From NCBI GenBank assembly GCA_963978895.1, contig OZ022241.1, positions 20,724,073 through 20,788,072 of the forward strand: a DNA stretch of 64,000 nucleotides, given 5' to 3'. The translations under genes were made by a program, and so were the position numbers. The notes beneath the pieces are model-generated. The model ran no database searches, was not told the origin of the DNA, and saw only the letters and a list, made by a program, of their open reading frames with translations. This DNA comes from Erpobdella octoculata (Eukaryota > Annelida > Clitellata > Hirudinida > Erpobdellidae). Shown here piece after piece: positions 21,926-37,400 of the stretch. The stretch's first letter is position 1. The number at the start of each line of letters is the position of its first letter.

Positions 21926-22961
21926 CTAGCGGGGTTACCCGGCGTTGCTCGGGGGTTTTTAGAGTTTTTTTTATCGTTTTTCTCTAGCTCCCGTTTAATT
22001 CCCCGTTTTCTCTACCGCTCCCGGTCGCTTTCACGCTCCCGGTCGCTTTCACGCTCCCGGTCGCTTTCACGCTCCCGGTCGCTTTCCCGTTCCCGCTTGC
22101 TCTCCCACTCCAGGTCACTTTCCCGATACCGGTCGCTTTCCCGCCCCATCTATCTCTTAATAAATTGTAATAACGCGCAATCGGTCACATTTTGCAAGAC
22201 TGAGAACCAGGTCATGGACTTCTTAATATTAAAAGGTCTATTAGCAAGTAATGCCTATTACGCAATTGTAAACAGTGCTTCGAAAACTTATGCAATGATC
22301 ATGTATAGGCACTTTTGGTCCGGAAGGTTTTTTGGCCCCCTGAGCCGGGGGATCGGAGGAGTCCAAACCTTCTTAACTTTTTCCCCTTCTTAAGCGGGGG
22401 CACCCGGGGTTTTTAGAGGTTTACCTAATGCGTTTCTTTTTCGCTCCCGTTTCCTTTCCGCTTGCGCTCCAGGTCGTTATCCGTTCCCTGTCGCTTTCCC
22501 GCTCATTTTTTCGCTCTCAGTTCCCCCCCTAGATCCGATTCTACATACATACATGCATACATACATAGATACATACACACATACATAGTTACATACATAG
22601 ATACATACACACTCCCGCTCCCGGTCGTTATCCGTTCCCTGTCGCTTTCCCGCTCATTCTTTCGCTCTCAGTTGCCCCCCCTAGATCCGATTCTACATAC
22701 ATACATACATACCTACATAGATACATACATACTTTGAATGAGCATTTAGTGCCGAAATATTGTAAAAAACACATACATACATAAACGCAGACACACATAC
22801 ATGCACATACACATAGTTCCCGCTCGCTCATTTTGTGACGGATTTCAAATTTTTGATTTCCCTTGACTCTCAAGGTTGTGTGAAAATTTCATTACGATCG
22901 GGTGAATGGTGTAGCAATGCATAAAGGACATATATACAAACATTCATTTATATATATATCT
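21926..22961 (-). mobile_element. Helitron, non-autonomous
   Basis: On the minus strand the 3' end reads CCCGAGCAACGCCGGGTAACC then CCGCTAG|T, with a CCCG/CGGG hairpin before CTAG as in Helitrons. The 5' side shares GCATTGCTACACCATTCA and GATCGTAATGAAATTTTCAC with the 55-kb copy. The TC start is degenerate (about 22961). Internal GATACATACA repeats and a duplicated TCCGTTCCCTGTCGCTTTCC segment enlarge it. It inserted into the piggyBac-like element. Confidence 0.75.
22010..22140. repeat. CGCTCCCGGTCGCTTTC minisatellite
   Basis: About six tandem variants of a ~17-18-bp unit lie near the Helitron 3' end. Similar units occur at 1-55, 22440-22670 and 30475-30560, so they belong to the Helitron family. 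Confidence 0.8.
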
Positions 22962-22992
22962 ATATCAATATCATATGTATATCTATGTCTAT

Positions 22993-23229
22993 GGAGAAAA
23001 AAACTTTGTTGGCCATGTGGGGTGCCTGTGCACCCCAGAATTAAAACATAAGCAGTAAGCACTAATAAGCAGAGATTGATTCCAGAAACATTTGTTTATT
23101 TACCAAAACTTGTTACACCACATAAAAACATAGCATACCACAATAAATGTTTTTGGAATCAATTTTTTATGTTTTAACTCTGGGGTGCACATGCACCCCT
23201 CATGGCCAACGAAGTTTTTTTTCTCCACA
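22993..23229. repeat. Inverted repeat near the piggyBac right end
   Basis: GAGAAAAAAACTTTGTTGGCC...GTGCACCCCAGAATTAAAACAT at the left is repeated in inverse at 23168-23229, with a ~130-bp spacer. The arms are about 55-60 bp. It may be a second, shorter piggyBac-family end nested in the first. Confidence 0.75.
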
Positions 23230-23395
23230 GCCCTCCTAGGGTTAAAACCATAGAAAACAGAAGTAAAAGAAGCAACCACCTTTATTCCTTTGAAGTATTG
23301 AAAGATTATTACATTACATACAGTGCTTTGATCATATTTTTTATTAGAAAGTAACGCTAAATTGAATTGAGAGAGTCAATTATAAATAATTAACA

Positions 23396-23401
23396 TTTAT
23401 T
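23396..23401 (-). terminator. Candidate poly(A) signal of beta-tubulin
   Basis: AATAAA on the minus strand, about 45 nt past the stop codon. A further AATAAA at 23286-23281 is an alternative. Choosing between them needs transcript ends. Confidence 0.45.
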
Positions 23402-23444
23402 TAACTTAAATAGAATGTGGTAGAGCAAGTACTATGTTGATTCC

Positions 23445-26175
<2,731 letters not shown>

Positions 26176-26270
26176 TTTGAAGATTTATTGATACAAAAAA
26201 GACTCCAACGAAAGAATAACCCTATACTAGAGCTGATCACTCTGGCTTGAAAAAGTAGTACGAAGTCATC

Positions 26271-26280
26271 TAATTTATAC
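26271..26280 (-). promoter_or_regulatory. Candidate TATA box of beta-tubulin
   Basis: GTATAAATTA on the minus strand lies ~100 nt upstream of the ATG, leaving room for a ~70-nt 5' leader. It is a consensus match only. Confidence 0.4.
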
Positions 26281-27095
26281 CCGTTTGAGCCGCATCACCA
26301 ATAGTGACGCATAGTAACTCCGCGCTTAAAAAACATGTTTAAACAAAACTAATAAACTATTCTTCGTAACCACTTGCAAATGTAACAAATAAGTTAAAGT
26401 ATTAAAATACAATTTGTATTAACAATAAATATTTTTTACTAATTTTATTCAACGTAACTAAGCTTTTCAAATAAGCTATTCAATTTCAAATTATGCCTGC
26501 GTACTAATACTACTTGGAAACGAGCCGCGCGCGGGTGCTGCCATAGCAAAGAAACAACGGATCGATAAGTTTATATTGATCACGGCTTAACACGTCTGTT
26601 TGGTTTCCTACATTTTCCTCTGCTTTTGTCCCATCTCATTGTATGTCTTTCTGAATATGCTTCATTCCGTCTAGTCGGATACTCAGTGTATTCAATGTTC
26701 AAGTTGTGTAGTTGCTATGAAATGATATGTACCTATCAGTGACAATAACAACCTTTACCTAGCTTGCAAATAGGCTATTCGTTCGCTATGTTTATTGGTT
26801 TCCATAGTAGGACATTTGTTTTAACTTCGGAGCATAAATAATTTACACGTTAATACGTGCTGTAACAAGTTTATTAGCTGTTCGAGTGTCTATGTTTTGC
26901 CTTATTGAATCACCACTTTGACCTCTCCATACGTCTATGTGTCCAAGTGGCGTTGCCAGAATTCAGGAATAAGGGGAGCTCAGGACAAGCTCCCAAATTT
27001 ACTGAAGCATATAACAAATGTCAGTATAAAAATGTTAAAATAAAAAATTCCAGATATTTATTTATAAAAAATTTGTTGATTTACACATGTATAGA
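26281..27095. other. Beta-tubulin upstream region
   Basis: No gene or element end is recognised. The first few hundred bases presumably hold the tubulin promoter. Confidence 0.4.
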
Positions 27096-27464
27096 TGTAA
27101 TGTAATGTAATGTAATGTAATGTAATGTAATGTAATGTAACGTAATGTAATGTAATGTAATGTAATGCGATGCGATGCGATGCGATGCGATGCGATGCGA
27201 TGTGACGTAATGTAATGTGATGTGATATAACGTAATGTAATGTAATGTAATGTAATGTAATGTAATGTAATGTAATGTAATGTAATGTAATGTAATGTAA
27301 TGTAATGTAATGTAATGTAATGTAATGTAATGTAATGTAATGTAATGTAATGTAATGTAATGTAATGTAATGTAATGTAATGTAATGTAATGTAATGTAA
27401 TGTAATGTAATGTAATGTAATGTAATGTAATGTAATGTAATGTAATGTAATGTAATGTAATGTA
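27096..27464. repeat. (TAATG)n pentanucleotide array
   Basis: About 74 units of TAATG. A block near 27167-27202 is changed to repeated TGCGA, flanked by TGTGA variants, while the right two-thirds is perfect. Confidence 0.95.
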
Positions 27465-30108
27465 TAATCTGATCGGAATCTTTATCTTTTAAATCATCGC
27501 ACTTAAAGTAAATTTAGGTCTTAGCCAAAGTTATGCTGTTTTAATTGTTTGTGACATTGTTATTTAAATTGTACAGAATGAATAAATACAGATCTTAAGT
27601 TTACTGATATTTTGCTGTGAAATTTAATGAATCATTTAGTAGTATCATATTAAATATAACTATGTTTGGAAGTATTGCTTATCTGCTATAGTTTGTAGTT
27701 TGTGGGTTCACACAGATACGGTTTTTTTTGCCGTGTATCTATCTGGTTATGCTTTTATGTATGTTATACCATGCGTTGTAAATAAAACTTGACAACAAAG
27801 AAGGTCAATAAACTCAACTAACAATATTATTCTGCTAAAGACTGTTACAGAAATTTAGTATTTGAATGACTAAATATTGAGCAAACGTTTATGTCAAAAC
27901 CTATAAATCCGACACAATAATCAAAAAATGTTTTTACCAACCCCATGTTAGACCCCTCCTTTTGCTAATTAATGGGTCGGGTTATAAAATTAATTTTACA
28001 GGCGGGTTGAGTTGGGTTGAGTAAATGATGGGTTGGGTTGCCAAAAATGAACCCATTTCTACCTCTGATCTCACGAATAAATTGAAAAGAATTATCAAGC
28101 TGTTCCAGAGCCACTGTGAGTGAAAAAGGGGTTGCCTTCATTGCTATCGTTCGCACTACTTAGACCTTAGACTTAGACTTACGTATCTCTTTTTCTTACT
28201 CTGGTCCCTTTCTCTTTCATCTTCTTTTACTACGTCTTTGTTTCTCATTTCTTTGGCCATGGGCTGAAAACCTTCCTTTTTGGTTAATTTTCGCTGACTT
28301 TTCAATGCAGCAAAAGCCTACTCATGTGCACTGAAATATTATTTAACAATTGATTATACCTTCGTTTATGTGTTACTTATTTTGTTTTTCTGTGATGTCA
28401 GAAATTACATTTGTCGATGTAGAATGTTTTGTAGGGCGTTGCCTGTTTGTCAATCATTAACATAATGAAATGTATGTTCGTTGGTGAATGAATCAGCAGC
28501 CATTTCAGCATCTGCATGCTGTTGCTGTTGCTGGCTATTTTCCATCACGTGTGTTTTGCTGTAAAAGCACGTTGATGGTGATGATGTTTGGATCGTCCGG
28601 ATGAAAGTAATCGGAATAAACAAAATCTAATTTTATTGCTCTATTACAAAACATTGATGCAGTATTAAAACATAGTACTAATTATATGCTTTACCTGATG
28701 TAAACGCTAACATCTTTTTCAACGCTTCAATTAAAAAGTTTTAGAGAGTTTAAATAAGCTTTTCAAAGAAAAAGTTGAAAAACCTGGCGGCTTTATTTTT
28801 ACATTTTAAGTGTTTTCTTTACTCTTTTAAAAGCGTCTGTTCATAATTTAGACAGCTTCCGAACTAAAATAACTGCTATAGTAATAAGGTCAAAAATTGT
28901 GTTTTAAAACCTGAAAAAACATCAACCTCTTCAGAAAAAGAAACAATACAAATATTGTATATTATTTTGTATGATGAACAGATCCTTCAAAGGATAACAC
29001 CGCGCAGTACAAATGTTAGGAAAAATTTTGTACTACGGCTTTTTATGCAGAAACTCTATTGGCGTCTCTATAATTTACGGAGAACTAAGACACATGCTCC
29101 GCTTGAATCTAGAGAGATACAATTTTTAACTGTGTTAATATATGTGTCATCAAATCACTTTAGGGTAAAATGGAGTTTTACTGCTATCCTAAAATTTTTG
29201 TTGAATTTAAAGATAACGCGTTGAAGATTAAAATCAAACAGCTCATCAATCTAATCATTAATCTTTCCTACATTACATACACTTTGTTTTACATTTTAAA
29301 TTACCGTTTTTTGAGATATTGTCTAGTGTAGGATATTTTCATTACTTAGGGGTCTATTGTTAACCACCTAGTAGTTTTGGGGCAAGAAACTGCAATCAGC
29401 GGCGGTTCTAGGAATTTTGTAAAGGGGGGGAAAAAATTCTTTTTTAGTTTTTTAAAATATTGATTACGGCCATTATGGAGCCCGTTGTAAGATAGCTTAA
29501 ACTTCTTTCATTCAATAAAACCAAACAAAAAGAATTGAAACTAAATTTTTAATTAACTTTTTTCTCTTTTTCTTTCTCTCTTACTTTCTTTCTGTAATTT
29601 TATCTTTCTCAAGCAATGTCAACACAAAAAACCTCTTTTTTCCATTGTGCTACTTCAAAGCTGAGAATGATTTTTAAGCTAGAGTATTAAATACTAGGAT
29701 TGTCTTAGTCAAACTTAAGAAGGTTATCACTTATCACAGATGGAAAAATATTATTTTTTTTGAAGAGAATGGTTTTTTACAAACTTTTATTTCGGTTAAA
29801 TTTTCTGTTTTTGTCTGTATGTGTTTGTGTCTTTCTCTGTAAGCAAATCTTGGAAGTAAAATTTAACCAGCTTTTTGACTAGCTAGGAAACTAAAACTTT
29901 CAGCATAGTTTTATATTAGATGACAATAAATGATTAAATTAAAGAAAACTTATTTTGAACATCTTTCGTATTTCTAAATCGAGTGTATTTGAAATCAAAG
30001 TTTGTGTCGAAAACCCCGTTTTCCTTTACTTATTACCCCTTAAGTACGTTTTTATGCGAGATAATAAACGAGACTCCTCCATGTGTTAACCTCCAAACTG
30101 GAACGGTT
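27465..30108. other. Gene-poor DNA with dispersed-repeat fragments
   Basis: No gene is supported. A hAT-like right end (AACCCATTTCTACCTCTG) sits near 28050-28068 with GGGTTGGGTTG subterminal repeats and no left partner. About 29780-30020 matches 63610-63860 (shared blocks GACTAGCTAGGAA and AACTTTCAGCATAG), so it is a dispersed repeat. The short frame at 28955-29224 has no recognisable domain. Confidence 0.45.
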
Positions 30109-30117
30109 CAAGCCAAA

Positions 30118-31549
30118 GATTCTAGGACTGTTCATCAAAGGATGATTCATCAAAGGACTGTTCATCAAGGACTATTCATCAAGGGACTATTCATCAAAGG
30201 ACTATTCACCAAAGGACTATTCATCAAGAGGACGGTTCATCATAAGGACTGTTCATCTAATGTCTATTCATCCAGCGGACTATTCATCAAAAAATTTAAT
30301 AAAGTTGTTTAAGATGTTATTTTCAACCAAAATATGTTGCCAAAATGTAGGGTAATCTATATCAAGTTTACAGTGCTACTCTGCTTGCATCCAAATACTT
30401 CATGCTTTATAATAGAACTAGCGAGGTACCTTGTGCTGCCCGGGTTTTTAGAGGTTTTTCGGTCGTTTTTCTCTCTCGCTCCCGTTTCCTTCCCCGCTTG
30501 CTCTCATGCTCCCGGTCACTCTCTCTTCCCGCTTGTCTCCCGCTTCAGCTCCCGGTCACAGCACCAGAAAAACTAAATTCGACTGTTTTCGTAAACCATA
30601 TATGTACACATTTACCAAGGCCACAAACACGTCAAAGCATCACCCATGCCCGCTATGTCAAATCTATCATCGGTCGTTTAACACCAAGGGGCCACGCTTC
30701 AAAGACACTTTTACCTTGAGCAATCAACAAGTTTGTAGAAGACATGGCTGTAATATACAACAATTTTATTCCTCACATACAGTAAATAAAACAACTAGAC
30801 AAGAAATAAGGTCAAGATCTTAAGATCAAACAAACAAAAGACAATTGAATAAAATTTAAAAAAAAACTGCCTTCAACTGTTCGTACAAACTGTAAGTATA
30901 TAGTAGTATATACACACTCAAACAGCCAAATACCATAAACCTCAAAACATCACTAACACCCGGTCTACCACTTCTGCCAAACTTCAAAGAGACAAACACG
31001 CTCGCTTTAGCGAGGTCAGGAAAGGTCATTTCAAAGAGACACTTACGCTCGTCGATAAATTAACTAGACTCAGATTTCATGCACACTTCAAATAAAAACT
31101 AAATACATTGGAACTCATTTAATTGATATAAAAGACCTATTTTGTTTTTTTAATAAAAGTTGCGGTAGCGAATAGCGCTGAGAACAGCTAAAAAATGTTG
31201 CCAATAGTACCGCTCTTAACAACCCTGGTTGCCATCACTATTTTTTTTAAATTACTGATATGTTTGAAATTTATTTTATCAAAGATGAAGAACTGTCTTT
31301 TAAAAATACATCAAATTACTTTACGCTGAAAATATCTTGGGTATATATTGATAAAGGTTGCTGAGTGGCTTCAAAATTTGATGAAGAGTCCTCTTGATGA
31401 ATAGTCTTTAGATGAACAGTCCTTATGATGAACCGTCCTCTTGATGAATAGTCCTTTGATGAATAGTCTCTTGATGAATAGTCCCTTGATGAATAGTCCT
31501 TGATGAACAGTCCCTTGATGAATCGTCCTTTGATGAAAAGTCCGCATAC
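30118..31549. mobile_element. Foldback element with minisatellite arms
   Basis: The arms (30118-30292 and 31368-31549) are inverted arrays of a ~15-bp unit, close to GGACTATTCATCAAA. The 9-bp duplication CAAGCCAAA flanks the element (30109-30117 and 31550-31558). No transposase is present. The repeat arms and 9-bp duplication recall Foldback/Mutator-type elements. A Helitron is inserted in the interior. Confidence 0.8.
30418..31285 (-). mobile_element. Helitron, non-autonomous, complete ends
   Basis: On the minus strand it starts TCTTTGATAAAATAAATTTC at 31285 with host A before it, and ends CTCGCTAG at 30418 with host T after it, the A/T target of Helitrons. GGGTTTTTAGAGGTTTTT near the 3' end is shared with the other copies. 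It is 868 bp with no Rep/helicase. The same element is the split copy at 1-295 and 4017-4438. Confidence 0.75.
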
Positions 31550-31974
31550 CAAGCCAAACTCGACTACTCCTATGATTTTGGGCAGCGCGATTTTTTCATG
31601 GCTACAAGGAAAACTTTAAACAGTCGTGCATTTTTTGAAAAATCGTCTACTTCCTAAACCGTACTATTAGCTGGTTGATGAAATGGTCCAAGAATGAAAT
31701 ATAAATGTTTTTTAGTAACTACTTTTCTGGACCATCCGCAAAAGCATTTGCATTGTAAATCTGTTTTTTTTTTTTAATATTTGTTGTTGTAAGTTTTTGC
31801 CAATTTTCATGCAAATTCTGATGCACTGATAAAAACTCCATAGAATTTTTGATCCGCAACCCTTCTTTTGCCTTCAAAAATCTTCTGTATAGTCATGAAT
31901 TGCGCTAAAGCATTTCCGATGTTTTGCGTAAAGCCTTAAAAACTGTCATGTCCCCCCTCTGAGTACGCGCCTGG

Positions 31975-32794
31975 TAGAGGTGTGCGCGGGGACGACTTTT
32001 TGTCCCCATCCCCATCCATCCCCGCAGTTTTTCAATCTTTCATCCCTATCCCCATCCACCCCACACTGTTCATGCTCATTTTTAATCAATCCTCTATTAG
32101 TCATTACATTATTTTTCAGTACATCATTTCAACCCAACTATAACTTAAGTGTTGATATATAGAATTACAATAACACTATAATATGACTCAATACAATTTA
32201 TTTATATATTTAAGTCCATAAATAAATAAAAGTCCATCAATGTTTTATCCACCTAGCTGAGTTCTTCGATCACTAGTGGTTAATCCACCCATAGAGAATG
32301 CTCACCCACCCATAAAGAATGCTCTCAAAATATTCCTTGCCACTTGAGACAGTTTTGGCCATTTCTTAGAGTTATTTTCCCAAAAACTCATCAAATCGCC
32401 TTGCGCACCTTCTAATTTTTGAATTTCAACCTTTTCCATATTTAAATAAAAATTATATCTACGACTTCGGAAGTTTAACAAATAATCCAACCTATGAATT
32501 TAAAACCTTCGGTAACTCAATATCGGTAATAAAACAACGGCGCGTTGCAAAGATTAGGAAACACCAGCAATGATATGTATGACTTGATACATTTTCGGTT
32601 AATTTAAAAATTTTTGTATGATAAATTTGTTTTATTTTTGCTGTGATACCGCAAAAACTCGTCCCCATCCCCGCGGTAATCCCGCAACGTCCTCTCCATT
32701 ACCATGGTATCCTCGCTTCGTTCGTCCCCATTTCCGCGGGAATACCGAAAAATCCGCGGTATTCCCGCTGTCCCTACTACCGTGCACACCTCTA
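31975..32794 (-). mobile_element. Complete short hAT element
   Basis: Ends are TAGAGGTGTGCGCGG and CCGTGCACACCTCTA, with the 8-bp duplication GCGCCTGG (31967-31974 and 32795-32802). Subterminal regions are GGGGAC/CCCCATCC-rich. It encodes only a damaged dimerisation domain on the minus strand (32302-32440: KKWPKLSQVARNILRAFFMGG, where the SSER block is lost). It is the same family as 9397-12733. Confidence 0.88.
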
Positions 32795-32802
32795 GCGCCT
32801 GG

Positions 32803-34205
32803 TACTCTATTTGAGTTACAAAACAACGATAATTACATATGATGAGTAATCAACAGCAAGCCAGAACTAAAAGTAAAAGTGGTATTATTATAATAAAATT
32901 TTAGAACGTGGGCCTTTTCAACATCTTTCTCGTGATGGTATAATGAATGTTCGTTCTTCAAAGATCGAAGAAGAAGAAGAAGATTTAGTAAAAAATGTGG
33001 TGGAAACCGGTAGTTTCTTGAAGATTTTTTAAGATAAATTACTAAAAAATATTGCGGTCACTGATGGTTCTTTGGAGATTGTGAAAGAGGTTTTGGTGCA
33101 AAATCGGGTGAAGAATGTGAAAAAATGCATGGTGAAAACTGGTGTTGAAACTAATAGATCAATGAAAACTGTGAAAAAAGAAGTGGCATTCGATGGGATG
33201 GTGACAGGTGTTTCCTCAGAAATTTTGAAGGAAAATTTGATACAGAATGTGGCGGTGACGGATGGTTCGTCAGAAACTGTGGAGGAAGGTTTTTGATGAA
33301 ATTAGGACTCCGATTACCGATTGTGTGGCTTATTGTGCTACAAAATAAATAAAAAGTCCCTCTTTCCGAAATCTTTCACTATTTTGATCGGCCGTTTGCC
33401 TGCTGCTATTTAGCCGGGTTTTGGTCAGCTATTTCTTCGCTCCTACCAGCTCGGAGTGAGGTCGACTTCTGGTGACGGTGGTAAAGCCATCGCTTTATGG
33501 TTAAGCGCCGTCAAACAGTTAACTCAAAACTATGCCCAAAAAAAAAACAAATTGCCCCCTCCAATGATTTTTTATTTTTTTTATTTTTTGAAGAAAAAAA
33601 TAGCTACAAAATTTTTGGGGAAATTTATGAAAAACATTTTGAAAAAGTAGCTGTGACTATTACCTCCCTGGCATCAGTGTTTTAAGAAAAAAGTGTATAT
33701 GTATTAGGAAATGTTTTTTTTTTTTATAGAAAAGTAGCTATCAAAGCTGGATACAGGATTTTGCAAACCAGGGGAAGTGCCATGCGTTATTAAATAAAAA
33801 TATAATTTCGGTTTATTGATTTTTATTTAAAAACATTAAAATATTTGCACACTGTAATTTGCCATTTCATCATCAGTGCAGCCTAAAAAATTTGTACCAA
33901 AACAGCAATGATCAAAGTTGGTACCAAGCTTCGAAACGGGATTTTATCTTAAGGTTTTCAGTACGGGCCAAAGTTATTGTACCGAGTCGTGGGATTTTGT
34001 GCTTGTAAAAACGGACAAAACCGGGCCGTGACTTAACAAAATGGCCCGTGTATTCGTTGCCAGTTAGGCTCAATAAATGAACTCAACCGGTAATGTTGTT
34101 TACACCAATAATAACACTATTTCTATGAAATAGGTATGTCAAGACCACCCAGTAATAATAAAAAGTTTTTAAAGAAATAAATAAATTACATGTAACTGAT
34201 TTTTG

Positions 34206-34207
<2 letters not shown>
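32803..34207. other. Unassigned DNA with imperfect internal repeats
   Basis: Between about 32990 and 33300 there is a plus-strand frame (33072-33296) made of imperfect repeats of AATGTGG-GGT-AC-GGT-GTTCTT type, encoding a Val/Lys-rich peptide with no known domain. The remainder shows no gene or element end. Confidence 0.4.

Positions 34208-34262
<55 letters not shown>
34208..34262. repeat. (TA)n at the LINE 3' end
   Basis: About 27 TA units lie directly after the LINE (TAAA)n tail. A longer (TA)n lies at the LINE 5' side (38847-39020). Confidence 0.9.
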
Positions 34263-34266
<4 letters not shown>

Positions 34267-34432
34267 TATTTATTTATTTATTTGTTTATTTGTCAACATA
34301 TCTGCATAATAAAATGAAATGTCAACAGGGAGACTACTAATAAGCAATGCTTGTAGTGTAGCCACCCTTTACAAAAAGAAACAAAAATCACATACACACA
34401 CAAAATCAAATATAAACACAATGCTCAGTTTT

Positions 34433-37400
34433 TCATAGAAACGATTGTAAATTATGTTCACAAATAAATTTCTTGACAAAAATTTTAAAAATGTGAACTG
34501 AAGATGCACATCTGATGTCTTCTGGTAAAATGTTCCATAATTTTGGTCCAATGAGGTAAATACTTGTAGAAAGTATTTTCAATCTGCAGTAAGGTAAATG
34601 AAAGATACCTGTATGTCTTGTTTGTCTATTCTTTATATCTGATGATAACATAAAATTATCAAAGACAGGGCAATGCATAATATTATTAATTAGCTTAAAC
34701 ATGAAAACCAAGATGCTATAGCAGTGAACTTGTCTTGGTGTTAACATATTTAGTGTATTGATATATTTATCAACATTGTCCGTTCTTCCAAGTCCGTAGA
34801 GCATTCTAACAAAACGATTCTGGATTACTGAAAGGGTACGCATAGAGGAAACAGGACTGTTTCCCCAAATCAAATTACAATAAGTAATATGTGGGTAGAT
34901 CAAAGAGTAATAAAGATGACATATAATATCATGATTCAAACGATTTCTGAACCTTGATAATAATCCTACAGATTTGCTCATTTTTCTTCTAACAGCATTT
35001 ATATGATCTGTCCAAGACAGACTTTCCGTAATGGTAACACCAAGAAACTTTGTGAATCCCACTCTAGGCAGTGAAGTTCCACCATATTCAATACGAAATA
35101 GAGGAAGAGCATTCAATTTAATTTTTGGTCCAAATATCATGTAGTTTGTTTTGCTGATATTAATTTTGAGACGATTGGCAGAGAACCAATGAGAAAATTT
35201 CACTAATTCAATGTTCATCACAGCTGTAACTTCATCTATAGAATTTCCAGAATAAAACAAATTGGTGTCATCAGCATATAATATTGTAGAGAGCAGTTTA
35301 GAAGTTTCAAATATGTCATTAACAAAGATGTTGAAAAGTAGTGGGCCTAGGATTGAACCTTGTGGAACTCCTATGGATATGCCCCTCAAAGCAGAGTTTG
35401 TGTCGCCAAGAGAAACTAGTTGACTTCTATCTTTCAAATAGTTAACAAACCATAAATGTGCAGTCCCACGAATACCATAGTGTGAGATCTTATTCAGCAG
35501 AATGTCGTGATTGATAGTATCAAAAGCTTTGCTAAGATCAATGAAAACACCCACTGTGAGATGCTTGTTGTTCATTTGCTGTAGTAGTTGCTGGGTGAGA
35601 TTAATGAGAGCAAGATCAGTGGAACTATTTGCTTTAAATCCAAATTGGTTGCTGTGAATGACGTGGTGCTTGTTGAAAAAAGACGTGATTCTATTGAACA
35701 TAAGTTTTTCCAGGAGTTTTGAGATTGGAGACAAGAGTGATATAGGTCTGTAATTATCAAGGGATTCCTTGTCACCCTTTTTAAAAATTGGAATAACTTT
35801 TGATGTCTTTAATGGCTCGGGAAATATGCCTTTCTTGAATGAGAGATTAAAAATATGACAAAGAGGACTGGATATGGAGTTTATTAACGACTTGAGCAAA
35901 AAATTACTTAAATCATCTATTGCAGTACTTCTTGAATTTTTGAAACTGTTGACTGTTCTCACTATTTCAGTTTCAGTAATTTCTTCAAGAAAAATTGAAT
36001 CTGAAACAGGTTTGACCAGGTAATCACTATAATTGTTAGTAGCTATAGATGGAATGGTGTTAGCCGTATTGGTACCAATAGATGTGAAATATTCATTGAA
36101 GATATTGGATAATAATAATTTGTCTTCAACTAGCTGACGCTTGTGAAAAAATTTTTCAATAGATTCAGGACGAGATTTATTTAAGGCATTCCTAATAATT
36201 GTCCAAGTCTTTTTGATGTCATTCTTTGCCTGTTGAAACAATGTGTTGTAGTAGCTCTTTTCGGCCTCACGTTTGATCGATGTAAACATATTCCTAAATT
36301 TTTTGTATTTTTCTATATTTTCAGTTGTCGGATGCTTGATTGATTTCACGTAAAGTTTATGTTTGGTTTTAGATGATTTGAGAATTTCTTCCGTGATCCA
36401 CTCCTGACGTCGTTCTTTACGATCGACAGTATGATAAGGACAGGTTGAGTTTAGCACCCTGGTAAGATGATCCTGGAAAATCCTAAAAGCTTCGTCAGTA
36501 TCATTGCTGGACAAGATATTGGACCAATCTACTTGCTGAAGTCCGAGAGTCAAAGACAATACATTCATAGGTTTTAAGTTTCTTTTGGAAGCCATAGTTT
36601 TATCTAGATTTAACCTGCTTTGGAAAATAGTGAAGATAGGAAAGTGGTCGGATAAGTCATCCAGCAAGATGCCACTCACGTTGTTACTATACCTGTTTGT
36701 AAAAATGTTATCAATGAGTGTAGCTGAGTGTTTGGTCATTCTAGTAGGTCTAGTTATTGTAGGTAGTAAGTTGTGTTCCAGTAGTGTATTCTCAAAGTTT
36801 GTTCTTAATTGTCCACAATTTAGCAAATTGATATTAAAATCTCCTCCAATGTAGATGTCAGACTTTTGGTTTATTGATGCTAAAAATTCATTTAGATTGC
36901 CAAGAAAAACATCCGCATCAGAGTCAGGAGGTCTGTAGATGTTCAATGTTATATTTTTTTTACCATTTTTATTTATCATTTCAATTGCCAGCCAGTCAAA
37001 AACAGGATTGGCAATACATAAATCATCTCTCACTCTGTAATGTATGTCATTTCTAATAAAAATAGCCACACCACCACCTTTACCACTTATTCTGTTTCTG
37101 TATACAAATGAGTATCCAGGGAGAATTATTAATGGAGCATTATCTTCCGAAAGCCATGTTTCAGTTATCAGTAGCATTGAAAAAAAGTTTCTTGTGTTGT
37201 AACATAAAATTTCAAGGACTGGAACTTTATGAAACAGACTACGTGAATTTATATGTAAAATAGCAAATGAGTTATTGGGTGAAGTTTCAATTAATTTGGA
37301 CAATTCTTTGTTATTATAATATTTGGAAGTAATCTTAAGAGATCTAAAAAAGTTGACATCAGGATCATGAGCTTCAAGAAAAAACTGGTTTTTGTTTTCT

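Larger units (their letters stand above)
21608..23241. mobile_element. piggyBac-like non-autonomous element
   Basis: TTAA occurs at both borders (21604-21607 and 23242-23245). The ends are CCCTTGGAGGGCCGTG and, on the other strand, CCCTAGGAGGGCTGTG, followed on each side by a GGGGTGC-GTGCACCC palindrome. TTAA targets and CCCT termini are typical of piggyBac. No transposase is present. It is interrupted by a Helitron. Confidence 0.8.

Noticed and set aside
30334..30823. Overlapping plus-strand frames of 80-105 residues
   Set aside because: They lie antisense within a Helitron family repeat and recur in other damaged copies without conservation of the frame.
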